From contig CAMORK010000019.1 of the NCBI GenBank assembly GCA_946623755.1, forward strand, positions 1 through 39,293: DNA of 39,293 nucleotides. The letters are read 5' to 3'. The notes beneath the pieces are model-generated. The model made no database searches, was not told where the DNA came from, and saw nothing but the letters and a program-made list of their open reading frames with translations. Numbering within the stretch: the stretch's first letter is position 1; each line of letters opens with the position of its first letter. The position numbers were made by a program, and so were the translations under genes. Shown here one piece after another: positions 25,892-33,747 of the stretch. This DNA comes from an uncultured Butyrivibrio sp. (lineage in GTDB: Bacteria; Bacillota; Clostridia; Lachnospirales; Lachnospiraceae).

Positions 25892-27151
25892 TTACAGAAT
25901 ATCCTGGAAGCCAGGTCTGTAGAGGTGTCTCGGAATACCATCAACCATGATAGGTCCTACATCGCCCTGAATAAGAGGTCTTACATAAGTTATAAACTCG
26001 TTGGTTACATATGTGCCGTCCTTGTTGATCCACTCTCTCGGAACCACACGCTCATCATTGGCAATCTTATGAACATCCTTGACCTCTGTTCCTGCCTGAT
26101 AAGGATCATCAGAAAGTCTCTCGATAACAACCATCTTGCCGCTGTCACCTTCGTCTGCAGCTTTCATAGCTGCACCACCAACCTCATAAGCCTCAAGAAT
26201 ATCCACACGTGAAGCACAGTGGCTTGCTGCTCTCTGAAGAGTGGAGAGCTCGATAGGACGAGTCTTGCATCCGCACTCTTTAGCTACAACCTCGCAGAGA
26301 TATCTTGCTGTTCCTGTAAGCTGCTTGTGACCAAAAGCATCAACGTAGTCAATGTTGTTTCCAAGCTCACTTACGTACTTGCCGTCCTTGGTCCTGATAC
26401 CTTCCGAAACCGCAACAACTACAGAAGCCTTGCTCTTTAAAAGGCCTTTGATCTTCTTGATGAAAGCATCCATATCGAACGGAAGCTCAGGAAGATAGAT
26501 CGCATCCGGTCCGTCACAGTCCTCACCCTTTGCAAGAGCTGTGGCGCCTGTAAGCCATCCGGCATTTCTTCCCATAACCTCAACGATGATAACCTGTCCG
26601 CTTGTAGTCTCAAGCGACCAGCTGTCTCTTATTATCTCTTTTACTGAAGTACCGATGTACTTGGCAGCTGAGCCGTAACCCGGAGTGTGATCCGTAAGAG
26701 CAAGATCATTGTCAATTGTCTTAGGGCAGCCCACAAATCTGATGTTTGATCCTGAAATGATGGCGTAATCAGAAAGCTTCTTGATGGTGTCCATTGAATC
26801 GTTACCACCGATGTAGATAAAGCAGTCGATCTGAAGCTTATCGAGTATCTCAAATATCTTTTCGTAAATCTCTTTGCTCTCGAAAATCTCAGGAAGCTTG
26901 AATCTGCATGATCCTAGATAAGCTGAAGGTGTTCTCTTTAAAAGTTCGATATCAAGACCTGACTGAATATGATCAGAAAGATCTACATATCTGCCTTCCA
27001 TAAGTCCCTGAACACCGTGGATCATTCCATAGACCTTCTTGTATCCACGGTCTATAGCAGTCCTGTATACTCCTGCCAGCGATGAATTGATAGCCGCTGT
27101 AGGGCCTCCCGACTGTCCAACAATTACGTTTCGTTTTGCCTTGTGTACCAT
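25892..27151 (-). CDS. Pyrophosphate-dependent 6-phosphofructokinase
   Basis: A 419-aa phosphofructokinase of the PPi-dependent branch; it interconverts fructose 6-phosphate and fructose 1,6-bisphosphate using pyrophosphate instead of ATP. The donor-site residues support this: GGNDS (D118) in place of the ATP-type GGDGS, and PKTIDNDL (K144) in place of a Gly. The catalytic Asp pair D147/D149 is in TIDND, and MGRNAGW carries sugar-phosphate contacts. RBS AGGAG precedes the ATG and a strong promoter lies about 50 bp upstream. It is monocistronic. Saving ATP in glycolysis fits an obligate fermenter. ATP-dependent use cannot be fully excluded from sequence alone. Confidence 0.93.
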   Translation of the reverse strand: MVHKAKRNVIVGQSGGPTAAINSSLAGVYRTAIDRGYKKVYGMIHGVQGLMEGRYVDLSDHIQSGLDIELLKRTPSAYLGSCRFKLPEIFESKEIYEKIFEILDKLQIDCFIYIGGNDSMDTIKKLSDYAIISGSNIRFVGCPKTIDNDLALTDHTPGYGSAAKYIGTSVKEIIRDSWSLETTSGQVIIVEVMGRNAGWLTGATALAKGEDCDGPDAIYLPELPFDMDAFIKKIKGLLKSKASVVVAVSEGIRTKDGKYVSELGNNIDYVDAFGHKQLTGTARYLCEVVAKECGCKTRPIELSTLQRAASHCASRVDILEAYEVGGAAMKAADEGDSGKMVVIERLSDDPYQAGTEVKDVHKIANDERVVPREWINKDGTYVTNEFITYVRPLIQGDVGPIMVDGIPRHLYRPGFQDIL

Positions 27152-27201
27152 TAACTCCTGTCCCCTTTCAAAATATATAGTTACGAAAAACCTTATCTAA
27201 T

Positions 27202-27230
27202 ATTATATGCGATTAAACGTTTACTGTCAC
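27202..27230 (-). promoter_or_regulatory. Promoter of the phosphofructokinase gene
   Basis: GTGACA (27225-27230), 17-bp spacer and a perfect TATAAT (27202-27207) on the minus strand. Confidence 0.65.
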
Positions 27231-27236
27231 GAAAAA

Positions 27237-28334
27237 TCAGTGAAGTTTGAAGTCCATGACAATAGGATTATGGTCGCTGCATACAAAGCCAAGATCCTCT
27301 GTGTACATCTGTTCAACTTCAATGTTTTTGGAAACAATAAAGCCATCGATCACATAATATTGGAATTCACTGTAGTCCTTGCCCTCTGCCAAAGCAAGGA
27401 TTTTTTCCAAAGACCTGCAGGATGGGATCTCCGGATCAGCAACAAATTTCAGATTATCCCCATATTCGGTAACATCGATACTTCCTGCCTGCCAGACCCC
27501 CTTCAGCGCAGCAAATTTCCCGGTATCAATGTTTGAAAACTGCTGATTAAAATCACCTCCCGCAATAACATAATTGCCCTTTTCAACCTCATCAAGCAGA
27601 ATCTGCTTAAGAAGTCTGGTCTGAGCAACTTTCCCCTCACCCGAGTCATAGGCCTCAAGATGAAGATTTATAAGCACGAATTCCTTGTCGCTTCCCTCTA
27701 TTGGCATTCTCATCTCCTCCAGCCCTCTTTTGAGGTTGATGGTTCTGAGCGGCCATTTAAAAGGGCAAGGAAGAGCTATCCTGTCCGCTGATCTTATATT
27801 GAACTTACTAAACGTTTCCAGTCCGCTATGAACCTTACCTATAGGAGGTACAGGAAGCGGCACGAAACTGACCTTATAGTTATATGAAAAGAGATTCTGT
27901 TTATGAAATACCTCTGTCGAAGAATTCTCCATCAGATACTGTGGTTCATCGATAAAGTAGGATCTTGCTGCATTTATATCCGTTTCCTGCGATATAAGTA
28001 TATCAGGTGCTATCTTATCCACTTCTGCCGCTATATCTTTAAGATTCTGTTTAACTCTTTCTTCATCGGCAGTGTAGACCATTTTACCACCGTCCATAAA
28101 GAAATCAGCATTGTCGCCAAGAGCTCCGTATCCAAGATTCCAACTCATTATCCTGATACTCTTGCCTTTGGAGATTACATTCCCGGGTTCTCCTGCTATT
28201 TCCAGACTCTCAACATCCTCAGGTCTGTACTCGTCCACAGTCAGATACGCGAACAACGTAACCCATGCAAATACAAACAGCAAAATGAATATAGCAAATG
28301 ACACTAAAACCTTCTTCGTTAAAGAACTCTTCAT
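27237..28334 (-). CDS. Membrane-anchored endonuclease/exonuclease/phosphatase-fold hydrolase
   Basis: A 365-aa protein with one N-terminal membrane helix (about residues 8-30), then an EEP-fold domain facing outside the cytoplasm. Family metal and catalytic residues are visible: Asn in IMSWNLGYGALG, Glu in LISQETD, the NLHLEAYDSGEG motif with its catalytic His, GGDFNQ, and the final SDHNPIV. EEP members include nucleases, sphingomyelinases and inositol phosphatases; an exported anchored form is more likely to act on phospholipids or extracellular phosphoesters than on chromosomal DNA (inference). RBS GGAG lies 7 nt upstream. A hairpin terminator sits just before it, so it probably has its own weak promoter or depends on readthrough. 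Confidence 0.85.
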   Translation of the reverse strand: MKSSLTKKVLVSFAIFILLFVFAWVTLFAYLTVDEYRPEDVESLEIAGEPGNVISKGKSIRIMSWNLGYGALGDNADFFMDGGKMVYTADEERVKQNLKDIAAEVDKIAPDILISQETDINAARSYFIDEPQYLMENSSTEVFHKQNLFSYNYKVSFVPLPVPPIGKVHSGLETFSKFNIRSADRIALPCPFKWPLRTINLKRGLEEMRMPIEGSDKEFVLINLHLEAYDSGEGKVAQTRLLKQILLDEVEKGNYVIAGGDFNQQFSNIDTGKFAALKGVWQAGSIDVTEYGDNLKFVADPEIPSCRSLEKILALAEGKDYSEFQYYVIDGFIVSKNIEVEQMYTEDLGFVCSDHNPIVMDFKLH

Positions 28335-28350
28335 GTTTTCTCCATACGTA

Positions 28351-28377
28351 AAAGGAGCTTCTGTTAAGAAGCTCCCA
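28351..28377 (-). terminator. Terminator after the small membrane protein gene
   Basis: A perfect 9-bp stem (GGAGCTTCT/AGAAGCTCC) with a 4-nt loop, followed on the minus strand by TTTT, between the small membrane gene and the EEP hydrolase. Confidence 0.7.
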
Positions 28378-28395
28378 GTTTATCAGGTGTTAAAT

Positions 28396-28611
28396 TCAGA
28401 AATCTTCTTCCTCAATGGCAATTCTCTTACCTTTGGCCTTGCCGATACTGTATGCGATTGAAGCAATGACTATAACCGATACCGATGCTACAACGCAGCC
28501 GATGAGGAGCTTTTTCTTGTCATCCTCAAGTCCGTCCCAGAAATCCAATACACGATCCATCTTGTCCTTGGCAAACTCGATAGCTCCATCAATCAAACCC
28601 ATAAAATCCAT
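28396..28611 (-). CDS. Small single-pass membrane protein of unknown function
   Basis: A 71-aa protein with an amphipathic, charged N-terminal half (about 1-33), one hydrophobic helix (about 35-56) and a basic then acidic tail (GKAKGKRIAIEEEDF). I do not recognise a family; its shape recalls small YtxH-like or stress-type membrane proteins. The frame is probably real: a GGGGG ribosome binding site lies 8-9 nt before the ATG, and a terminator follows about 20 bp after the stop. It lies 57 bp downstream of the AI-2E-family gene and may be the last gene of the YihY/AI-2E transcript. Confidence 0.65.
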   Translation of the reverse strand: MDFMGLIDGAIEFAKDKMDRVLDFWDGLEDDKKKLLIGCVVASVSVIVIASIAYSIGKAKGKRIAIEEEDF

Positions 28612-28668
28612 AACAAATACCCCCTTTATTAAAAATCCAATATGTTGTAATCCCTTTGAATTTCTCTA

Positions 28669-29808
28669 CTAATTATTGTACCGCTTTGCATGCTTCTCCT
28701 CAAGTTTTTTTATCACAAAATCTTTCCATGTAAAGTCAATAATGGCAGCAAAAGGAATGGCCAGGAGAATGCCTCCGACTCCGAACAGTCTTCCGCCCAG
28801 AACAATGGCTATCAGAATCATAAGAGCCGATACTCCAAGGCTTCCTCCAAAGAGTTTGGGCTTAATTACATAGCCGTCCAAAGTCTGGAGTACTATAGTA
28901 AACACAAGGAACCACAGTGCATACCAGGGCTCTACCAAAACAAGAACAAATGCTCCTATCAACGCTCCGACTATAGGTCCGAAAGTAGGTGCCAGATTGG
29001 TAATACCTACGATAACGGATATAAGGGCTGCGTATGGCATTCTCATTATTATCATGAACAGGAAGTTAACTATTCCCACGATGAGACCGTCTATAACATC
29101 AACACTGATATATCTTATCAGGATCTCATTGCACCTTTCCAAAAACTCTGTCGCCTTTGTAAAGGATTCCGGCTTAATAATAAGCGCCATAAACCTTCCG
29201 ATACCTCCTGTGATCCTGCGCTTATCGAGCAGGAAATAAATCGCCAGGATAAATGCAATTACCAGATCAAATACGCCTCGTCCAACATTGGCTGTACCGC
29301 CGGCAATAGAGCCCATGTTCTCTGTGAAATTAGCACTTATCTTCTCCAGTATGTCATCTCCGAAATTTGCAAGAGATGCAAGATCAAGGCCAAAGAATCC
29401 CTTGGAGCCTGACTCGAATTTCCGTAAAACCTCCTGAAGTGTATTCACATATGCATCCATGTTTGAAACCAATGTCGCAACACTGTCTACAAGCTGTGGT
29501 ATAAGAGCAACAAACAAAAGGACCACGCACAGAATAAGAACTATCAGAGCACAGATGGATGACAATGACCACCTTGTCTTCTCACCCTTTAGTTTATAAA
29601 ACACCTTTCTGTCAAAGAAATTGGCCAGGGGATTGATAACATATGCAATTATTATTCCCGATATAACAGGCCTAAGGAACGAAAAGAATGATCCGAGTGC
29701 CGCGAACATGTCTCCCAAATGAGCAATTGTCATATAGAGCACTACTGCACTGCAGGTCGCAACAGTGTATGCGAACCATTTTTTCTTTACCCACTTTCCG
29801 AACTTCAT
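28669..29808 (-). CDS. AI-2E family transporter-like membrane protein
   Basis: A 379-aa polytopic protein of the AI-2E family (PF01594; YdiK/YtvI/TqsA relatives), with about seven or eight membrane helices. Typical features are the N-terminal paired helices, the long central soluble stretch (about 110-200), and conserved C-terminal segments such as NLAPTFGPIVGALIGAF, VLQTLDGYVIKPKLFGGSLGVSAL and LFGVGGILLAIPFAAI. Family members export autoinducer-2 or act as Na+/H+ antiporters; most are uncharacterised and the substrate here is unknown. It starts 12 bp after the YihY/BrkB stop with RBS AGGAGAAA, so the two form an operon. Confidence 0.92.
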   Translation of the reverse strand: MKFGKWVKKKWFAYTVATCSAVVLYMTIAHLGDMFAALGSFFSFLRPVISGIIIAYVINPLANFFDRKVFYKLKGEKTRWSLSSICALIVLILCVVLLFVALIPQLVDSVATLVSNMDAYVNTLQEVLRKFESGSKGFFGLDLASLANFGDDILEKISANFTENMGSIAGGTANVGRGVFDLVIAFILAIYFLLDKRRITGGIGRFMALIIKPESFTKATEFLERCNEILIRYISVDVIDGLIVGIVNFLFMIIMRMPYAALISVIVGITNLAPTFGPIVGALIGAFVLVLVEPWYALWFLVFTIVLQTLDGYVIKPKLFGGSLGVSALMILIAIVLGGRLFGVGGILLAIPFAAIIDFTWKDFVIKKLEEKHAKRYNN

Positions 29809-29820
29809 TATTTTTCTCCT

Positions 29821-30738
29821 TTAGCCAAACTCGTTGTATTTTCTGGGTTTACGGATCTGTCTCGTACTCTTTTTCTTGACCTTCTCCCTGACCTTTTTCT
29901 GGTGGTGATCATCATAAAGGACTTTCACCGCCGGGTGGAAGAATCTGTTAATAAAGGCTCCGATAAGAAAGATTGAAATACAGAAGTACAGCCAGATCAT
30001 CATGATCAGCGGAGTCGCAATACTTCCGTAAACCGAGAAGTATCCGGATATATTTACATATATTGAAAACAACCAGGAAAAAAGATACCACACCACAGCA
30101 GAAAACAGTGCTCCCGGAAGTTGATATACAAAGGTCATCTTGGCACTGGGCACAAAGGTATAGATCAGTGCAAAAGCCAAAGTCGACACAGCAATCACCA
30201 CCAGGAACTTAAGATATGATGATAATGAAATAATAAACATTATGCCGGGAAAGTGGCTTAATGCAATGTTTCTGACAACCCTCTCGAATACCATTATAAG
30301 CAGCATTACAAGCAGGATCCCGATCATAGCCAACGTATAAAGTGCTGCTATAAATCTAAGATGAAAATAGTTCCTGCGCTCTTCTACATCATATATACAG
30401 TTGAGCCCCCTTATTATGGACAGCATCCCAAGAGCTCCGGACCATATGGTTGCAAGCGCAGATATACTGAAAACTGCCACAGACTGTTCATAGGCTTCAT
30501 CAATAAGCTTGAGCGCTATATCATCAGCAAAATCAGGAGTGATATCCGTCAAAGCTTTGGCGAGATCAGCCTCAGTAACTGCAGTATAAGGCAAAGTTGA
30601 AGAAATCAGGATCAGCAGGGGAACGATGGATATGACAAAAAAATACGCGCAGCTTCCTGCGAAGGCAGCGATATTCTTTTTTTGCATTTTGTACGCAAAA
30701 TCTCTTCCCAGAGCAATCAGCGCAGCCTTTACATCCAT
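29821..30738 (-). CDS. YihY/BrkB family membrane protein
   Basis: A 305-aa membrane protein with about six helices of the YihY/BrkB family (long mis-described as ribonuclease BN). Family signs are the N-terminal NIAAFAGSCAYFFVISIVPLLI, SISALATIWSGALGMLSIIRGLN, and the C-terminal SVYGSIATPLIMMIWLYFCISIFLIGAFIN. Function is unproven; roles in envelope integrity or ion transport have been suggested. The start at 30738 is chosen because GAGGG lies 8 nt upstream; the frame could also begin seven codons earlier. The gene starts about 35 bp after the terminator of the upstream RNA gene, so it must have its own promoter overlapping that terminator or rely on readthrough. Confidence 0.92.
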   Translation of the reverse strand: MDVKAALIALGRDFAYKMQKKNIAAFAGSCAYFFVISIVPLLILISSTLPYTAVTEADLAKALTDITPDFADDIALKLIDEAYEQSVAVFSISALATIWSGALGMLSIIRGLNCIYDVEERRNYFHLRFIAALYTLAMIGILLVMLLIMVFERVVRNIALSHFPGIMFIISLSSYLKFLVVIAVSTLAFALIYTFVPSAKMTFVYQLPGALFSAVVWYLFSWLFSIYVNISGYFSVYGSIATPLIMMIWLYFCISIFLIGAFINRFFHPAVKVLYDDHHQKKVREKVKKKSTRQIRKPRKYNEFG

Positions 30739-30768
30739 ACACGTTCCCTCATAATACAATCCACATTG

Positions 30769-30796
30769 AAAAAGCAGCCACCGAAATGACTGCTTT
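30769..30796 (-). terminator. Terminator of the stand-alone RNA gene
   Basis: Minus-strand AAAGCAGTCA and TGGCTGCTTT form a 10-bp stem (one G-U) with a 6-nt loop, followed by further T. There is no coding gene for about 300 bp upstream, so it must end a non-coding transcript. Confidence 0.8.
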
Positions 30797-31031
30797 TATA
30801 GTCTAAAGCATTCCCAAAATGCCGTTTCCTGTTATTTGACTCCTAGCTAACGCCAGGTGGGTTACCGCAACCAAACACATCTGTCTTCCTCTCCCATAGC
30901 TTATCTGCGCATGCGCAGCACCGAAGGCGTGACATCAAATGTGGTAATGTAGGAGTCCCGTTTAAAGTAACTGTAGGTTCAAATTACACAGGAGTTGTCG
31001 GACATCCCAGGAGAGCTTATAGCTTTGCTCT
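30771..31031 (-). ncRNA. Stand-alone non-coding RNA gene of about 260 nt (possibly 6S RNA)
   Basis: The interval 30739-31098 has no credible coding frame but carries a complete transcription unit on the minus strand: promoter at 31038-31065, predicted start near 31031, and a strong terminator at 30771-30796. The RNA would be structured: GACTCCTA (near 30950) is complementary to TAGGAGTC (near 30842), closing an inner domain; inside it ACATTTG pairs with CAGATGT, and CTGCG-CATG-CGCAG makes a local hairpin. CTCTCC near the 5' end can pair with GGAGAG (near 30893). I found no RNase P, tmRNA or SRP RNA signature. Size and long-range pairing fit 6S RNA, and the segment around TTTGAACC...ACGGGA feels familiar from clostridial 6S, but I cannot confirm the class. 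Confidence 0.6.
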
Positions 31032-31037
31032 AACTTT

Positions 31038-31065
31038 ATTATACGCTTGAGCCGCTTATTTTCAA
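31038..31065 (-). promoter_or_regulatory. Promoter of the stand-alone RNA gene
   Basis: TTGAAA (31060-31065), 16-bp spacer and a perfect TATAAT (31038-31043) on the minus strand, in the gap after the M24 peptidase. No coding frame follows it. Confidence 0.7.
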
Positions 31066-31098
31066 GGCTTTTGGCGTTTTTTTACACTCTTTTTACAA

Positions 31099-32922
31099 TT
31101 AAATTTCCCTTGTTGCCTGCCTTAACCAGTTAAGGATTTTTGCATCTTTTATGAGCGGACTAACCCTTCTGTAGACCTCAGCGTGATAGTCATTAAGTGC
31201 TTTTACATCCCTTGGCTCCATATACTTTTTATCAATAGCTTCAAGGTCAATAGGTGCATAGGTAAGGTGTGCAAAATGAAGGAACTGTCCGTACTCGTTC
31301 TCTTCTCCCTTAACAACCTCCAGGATGTTCTCAATCCTGATTCCGTACTCACCCTCAATATATACTCCGGGCTCATCGGATACGATCATTCCCGGAAGGA
31401 GAGGTGTCTCATTCTGCCCCGGTGTAAATCTCCATCTGATATTCTGAGGGCCTTCATGGACATTGAGAATATAGCCGATTCCGTGGCCTGTGCCATGTTT
31501 GTAATCAATTCCCATATCCCACAGACACTGGCGTGCAAGAATATCAACGTTCTTACCTGAGCATCCTTCAAGGAAGTTGGCATTCGCAAGTCTGAGCATT
31601 CCGACTACTGTTGCAGTATAGGTGCGCCTGATCTCATCACTGATCTCTCCCACAACAATGGTTCTTGTTACATCGGTTGTACCGCCCATGTATGTTCCGC
31701 CTGAATCAACAAGCAGCATTCCTTCAGGCTTGACTACAGCGTAGTTATCCTCAGTTGCTTCATAGTGAGCCATGGCAGCATTTGCATTGTAGGCACTGAT
31801 AGTAGGGAAAGAAAGTTCAATAAATCCGGGAAGCTCTGCTCTCATGGAATCAAGCTTCATAGCTGCCGAGTACTCAGTAATCTCTGTCTTGCCTACATTT
31901 GACTTAACCCAGTAGATAAACTCCGTTAGCTTGGCACTATCGCGAACATAGACTTCTCTGATATTCTTAATTTCAGTGTCGTTCTTGCAGGCCTTTAAAA
32001 GCTCTGTCGGGTCCTTTTCATTTTTAAGAAAGACCTTTGCTTCTTCTGCCTTTTTAACAAGAGTTTTGTATGTAAGGAAGTTGGTATTTCTTTTATCAAC
32101 CAGTACGTTTCCGGACATCGAAGTCTTCTCAACCTCTGAGATAAGGCTGTGGTAATCCTTAAGAACTATACCTTCCCTGTCACAGTACTGCCTTACACTG
32201 TCAGTGATCTCTTTTTCCTGAACAAATAAAGTAAACTCATCCCCTGTGATGATTGCATAGGAAAGAGCCACCGGGTTGCACTCTACATCATTACCACGAA
32301 GATTTGTAAGCCACATGATATCATCGAGCTTGCTGAGGAGATAAAACTCACATCCCGCCTCAGCCATCTTCTCCCTGACAACCGAGAGCTTTTCCTTAAA
32401 GCTCATTCCGCAGAGTTCGTCTGAAAGCACATACATATCATGACATGGAAGAGCCGGTCTTTCTGTCCATACCTCTTCAGCAAGGTCCTTGTCAAATTTA
32501 AGCGTAACTTTCTTATCGGCGAGCTTCTTCTCAAGATTCTCTCCTATGCTGGTCGATACGACACGGCCGTCAAAGCCGAGAACCTGTCCCTCTTTCATGT
32601 TCTTAAGAAGATACTCAGTGATTGTAGGTACCCCGGGTTCAAGCATACGGAAAAGAATAACTCCCGTGCCCTTCATCTGATTCTCTGCCTGTATAAAGTA
32701 CCTTCCGTCAGTCCACATTCCGGCCTCATCAGCACTTACAACCAGTGTTCCGTTTGAGCCGTCAAATCCGCAAAAATATTCTCTTACCTTAAAGAAATCC
32801 GCACTGTACTCTGAGTTGTGGAAATCAGAGGTAGGCATCATATAGTAATCTATTCCTTCTTCTGCCATCTTCTTGCGAAGTCGCAAAAGTCTGTCTTTTA
32901 TTGTTGTATTTTCAGCTGACAT
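31099..32922 (-). CDS. M24 family Xaa-Pro aminopeptidase (long form)
   Basis: A 607-aa cytosolic aminopeptidase P that removes N-terminal residues preceding proline. It has the long eukaryote-like layout: two creatinase N-terminal domains (about 1-150 and 155-310), the pita-bread catalytic domain (about 315-535) and an M24 C-terminal extension (about 540-607). The dinuclear metal ligands are visible: Asp in LLVDSGGTY and Asp in TTDVTRT, His in GTGHGIGY, and Glu in SDEPGVYIEGEYG and RIENI. RBS AGGAGG precedes the ATG. It is transcribed divergently from deoC from a shared 100-bp promoter region and is apparently monocistronic. Confidence 0.96.
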   Translation of the reverse strand: MSAENTTIKDRLLRLRKKMAEEGIDYYMMPTSDFHNSEYSADFFKVREYFCGFDGSNGTLVVSADEAGMWTDGRYFIQAENQMKGTGVILFRMLEPGVPTITEYLLKNMKEGQVLGFDGRVVSTSIGENLEKKLADKKVTLKFDKDLAEEVWTERPALPCHDMYVLSDELCGMSFKEKLSVVREKMAEAGCEFYLLSKLDDIMWLTNLRGNDVECNPVALSYAIITGDEFTLFVQEKEITDSVRQYCDREGIVLKDYHSLISEVEKTSMSGNVLVDKRNTNFLTYKTLVKKAEEAKVFLKNEKDPTELLKACKNDTEIKNIREVYVRDSAKLTEFIYWVKSNVGKTEITEYSAAMKLDSMRAELPGFIELSFPTISAYNANAAMAHYEATEDNYAVVKPEGMLLVDSGGTYMGGTTDVTRTIVVGEISDEIRRTYTATVVGMLRLANANFLEGCSGKNVDILARQCLWDMGIDYKHGTGHGIGYILNVHEGPQNIRWRFTPGQNETPLLPGMIVSDEPGVYIEGEYGIRIENILEVVKGEENEYGQFLHFAHLTYAPIDLEAIDKKYMEPRDVKALNDYHAEVYRRVSPLIKDAKILNWLRQATREI

Positions 32923-32956
32923 TGTTGTTTCCTCCTAACATGTTTCTTTTTAACAC

Positions 32957-32984
32957 AGTATAGTTTATAATATTTGTGCTACAA
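32957..32984 (-). promoter_or_regulatory. Promoter of the M24 peptidase gene
   Basis: TTGTAG (32979-32984), 16-bp spacer and TATACT (32957-32962) on the minus strand. A second pairing, TTGCAT/TATAAA at 32964-32991, is equally possible. A plus-strand TATAAT at 32966-32971 may serve deoC, though its -35 is poor. Confidence 0.45.
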
Positions 32985-33023
32985 AATGCAATTTTCATTT
33001 TTTAACAAGGAGATAATTCTAAC

Positions 33024-33683
33024 ATGGAAGAAAAAGATATTCTTAAACTCATCGATCACACACAGCTTCAGCCCAATGCAACATGGGAAGACATTGTTTC
33101 ACTTTGCGATGAGGCAGTTAAGTACGGAACCGCAACTGTTTGTATTCCTGCCACATATCTTAAGAGAGTACACGATAAGTACGGCGATAACTTAAAGCTC
33201 TGCACAGTTATCGGATTCCCTCTTGGATACAACAGCACAAACTCCAAGGTTACAGAAGCTAAGGACGCTATCGCTGACGGTGCTTCAGAGATCGATACAG
33301 TTGTTAACATCAGCGATGTTAAGAATCACAGATATGATGAAGTTAAGAAAGAGCTTGAGATGATCAGAAAGGCTTGTGGAGACAAGCTTCTTAAGGTTAT
33401 CATCGAGACCTGCTACCTCACAGAGGATGAGAAGGTAGAGCTCTGCAAGATCGTTACAGACGTTAAGGCTGATTACATCAAGACATCTACAGGATTTGGA
33501 TCAGCAGGTGCTACTCTTGAGGATATTGAGCTCTTCAAGAAGAACATCGGTCCTGACGTTAAGATCAAGGCAGCAGGCGGAATCCGTACAATCGAGGATG
33601 CTCTTGCCTATGCCGAGGCAGGTTGCAGCCGTATCGGTTCATCCAAGGTTGCTCCTCTTATCGCAGCTAAATACGGACTTTGA
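33024..33683 (+). CDS. deoC: Deoxyribose-phosphate aldolase
   Basis: Cleaves 2-deoxyribose 5-phosphate to glyceraldehyde 3-phosphate and acetaldehyde, feeding DNA-derived sugar into glycolysis. The 219-aa TIM barrel has the Schiff-base lysine in DYIKTSTGFG (K153), the second active-site lysine in IKAAGGIRT (K182) and the catalytic Asp in SEIDTVVN (D91); length is normal. RBS AAGGAG lies well placed before the ATG. Codon use is strikingly biased (nearly all Lys AAG, many GTT, ATC and CTT codons), which suggests high expression. It is monocistronic with a terminator; no other deoxynucleoside genes (deoA, deoB, deoD) are nearby. Confidence 0.97.
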   Translation: MEEKDILKLIDHTQLQPNATWEDIVSLCDEAVKYGTATVCIPATYLKRVHDKYGDNLKLCTVIGFPLGYNSTNSKVTEAKDAIADGASEIDTVVNISDVKNHRYDEVKKELEMIRKACGDKLLKVIIETCYLTEDEKVELCKIVTDVKADYIKTSTGFGSAGATLEDIELFKKNIGPDVKIKAAGGIRTIEDALAYAEAGCSRIGSSKVAPLIAAKYGL

Positions 33684-33705
33684 TTTCTGTAGGATTACAC
33701 CAATA

Positions 33706-33737
33706 AGCCCCTGACCACACGGCCAGGGGCTCTTTTA
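33706..33737 (+). terminator. Terminator of deoC
   Basis: AGCCCCTG and CAGGGGCT form an 8-bp GC-rich stem with a short inner loop, followed by CTTTTATT. It lies between converging deoC and the citrate synthase gene, and may also work on the minus strand. Confidence 0.8.
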
Positions 33738-33747
33738 TTGTCTTATG

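Noticed and set aside
28690-29412. Open frame of 240 codons on the plus strand
   Set aside because: It is fully antisense to the AI-2E family gene, has a composition like reversed membrane-protein codons, no ribosome binding site and no recognisable motifs.
30909-30922. Perfect 14-bp palindrome CTGCGCATGCGCAG as a protein operator
   Set aside because: It lies in the middle of the predicted RNA and is more simply explained as a local hairpin there.
30771-31031. SRP RNA, RNase P RNA or tmRNA identity for the RNA gene
   Set aside because: The SRP GGAA-type apical motif, the RNase P GAGGAAAGTCC core and tRNA-like ends of tmRNA were looked for on both strands and not found.
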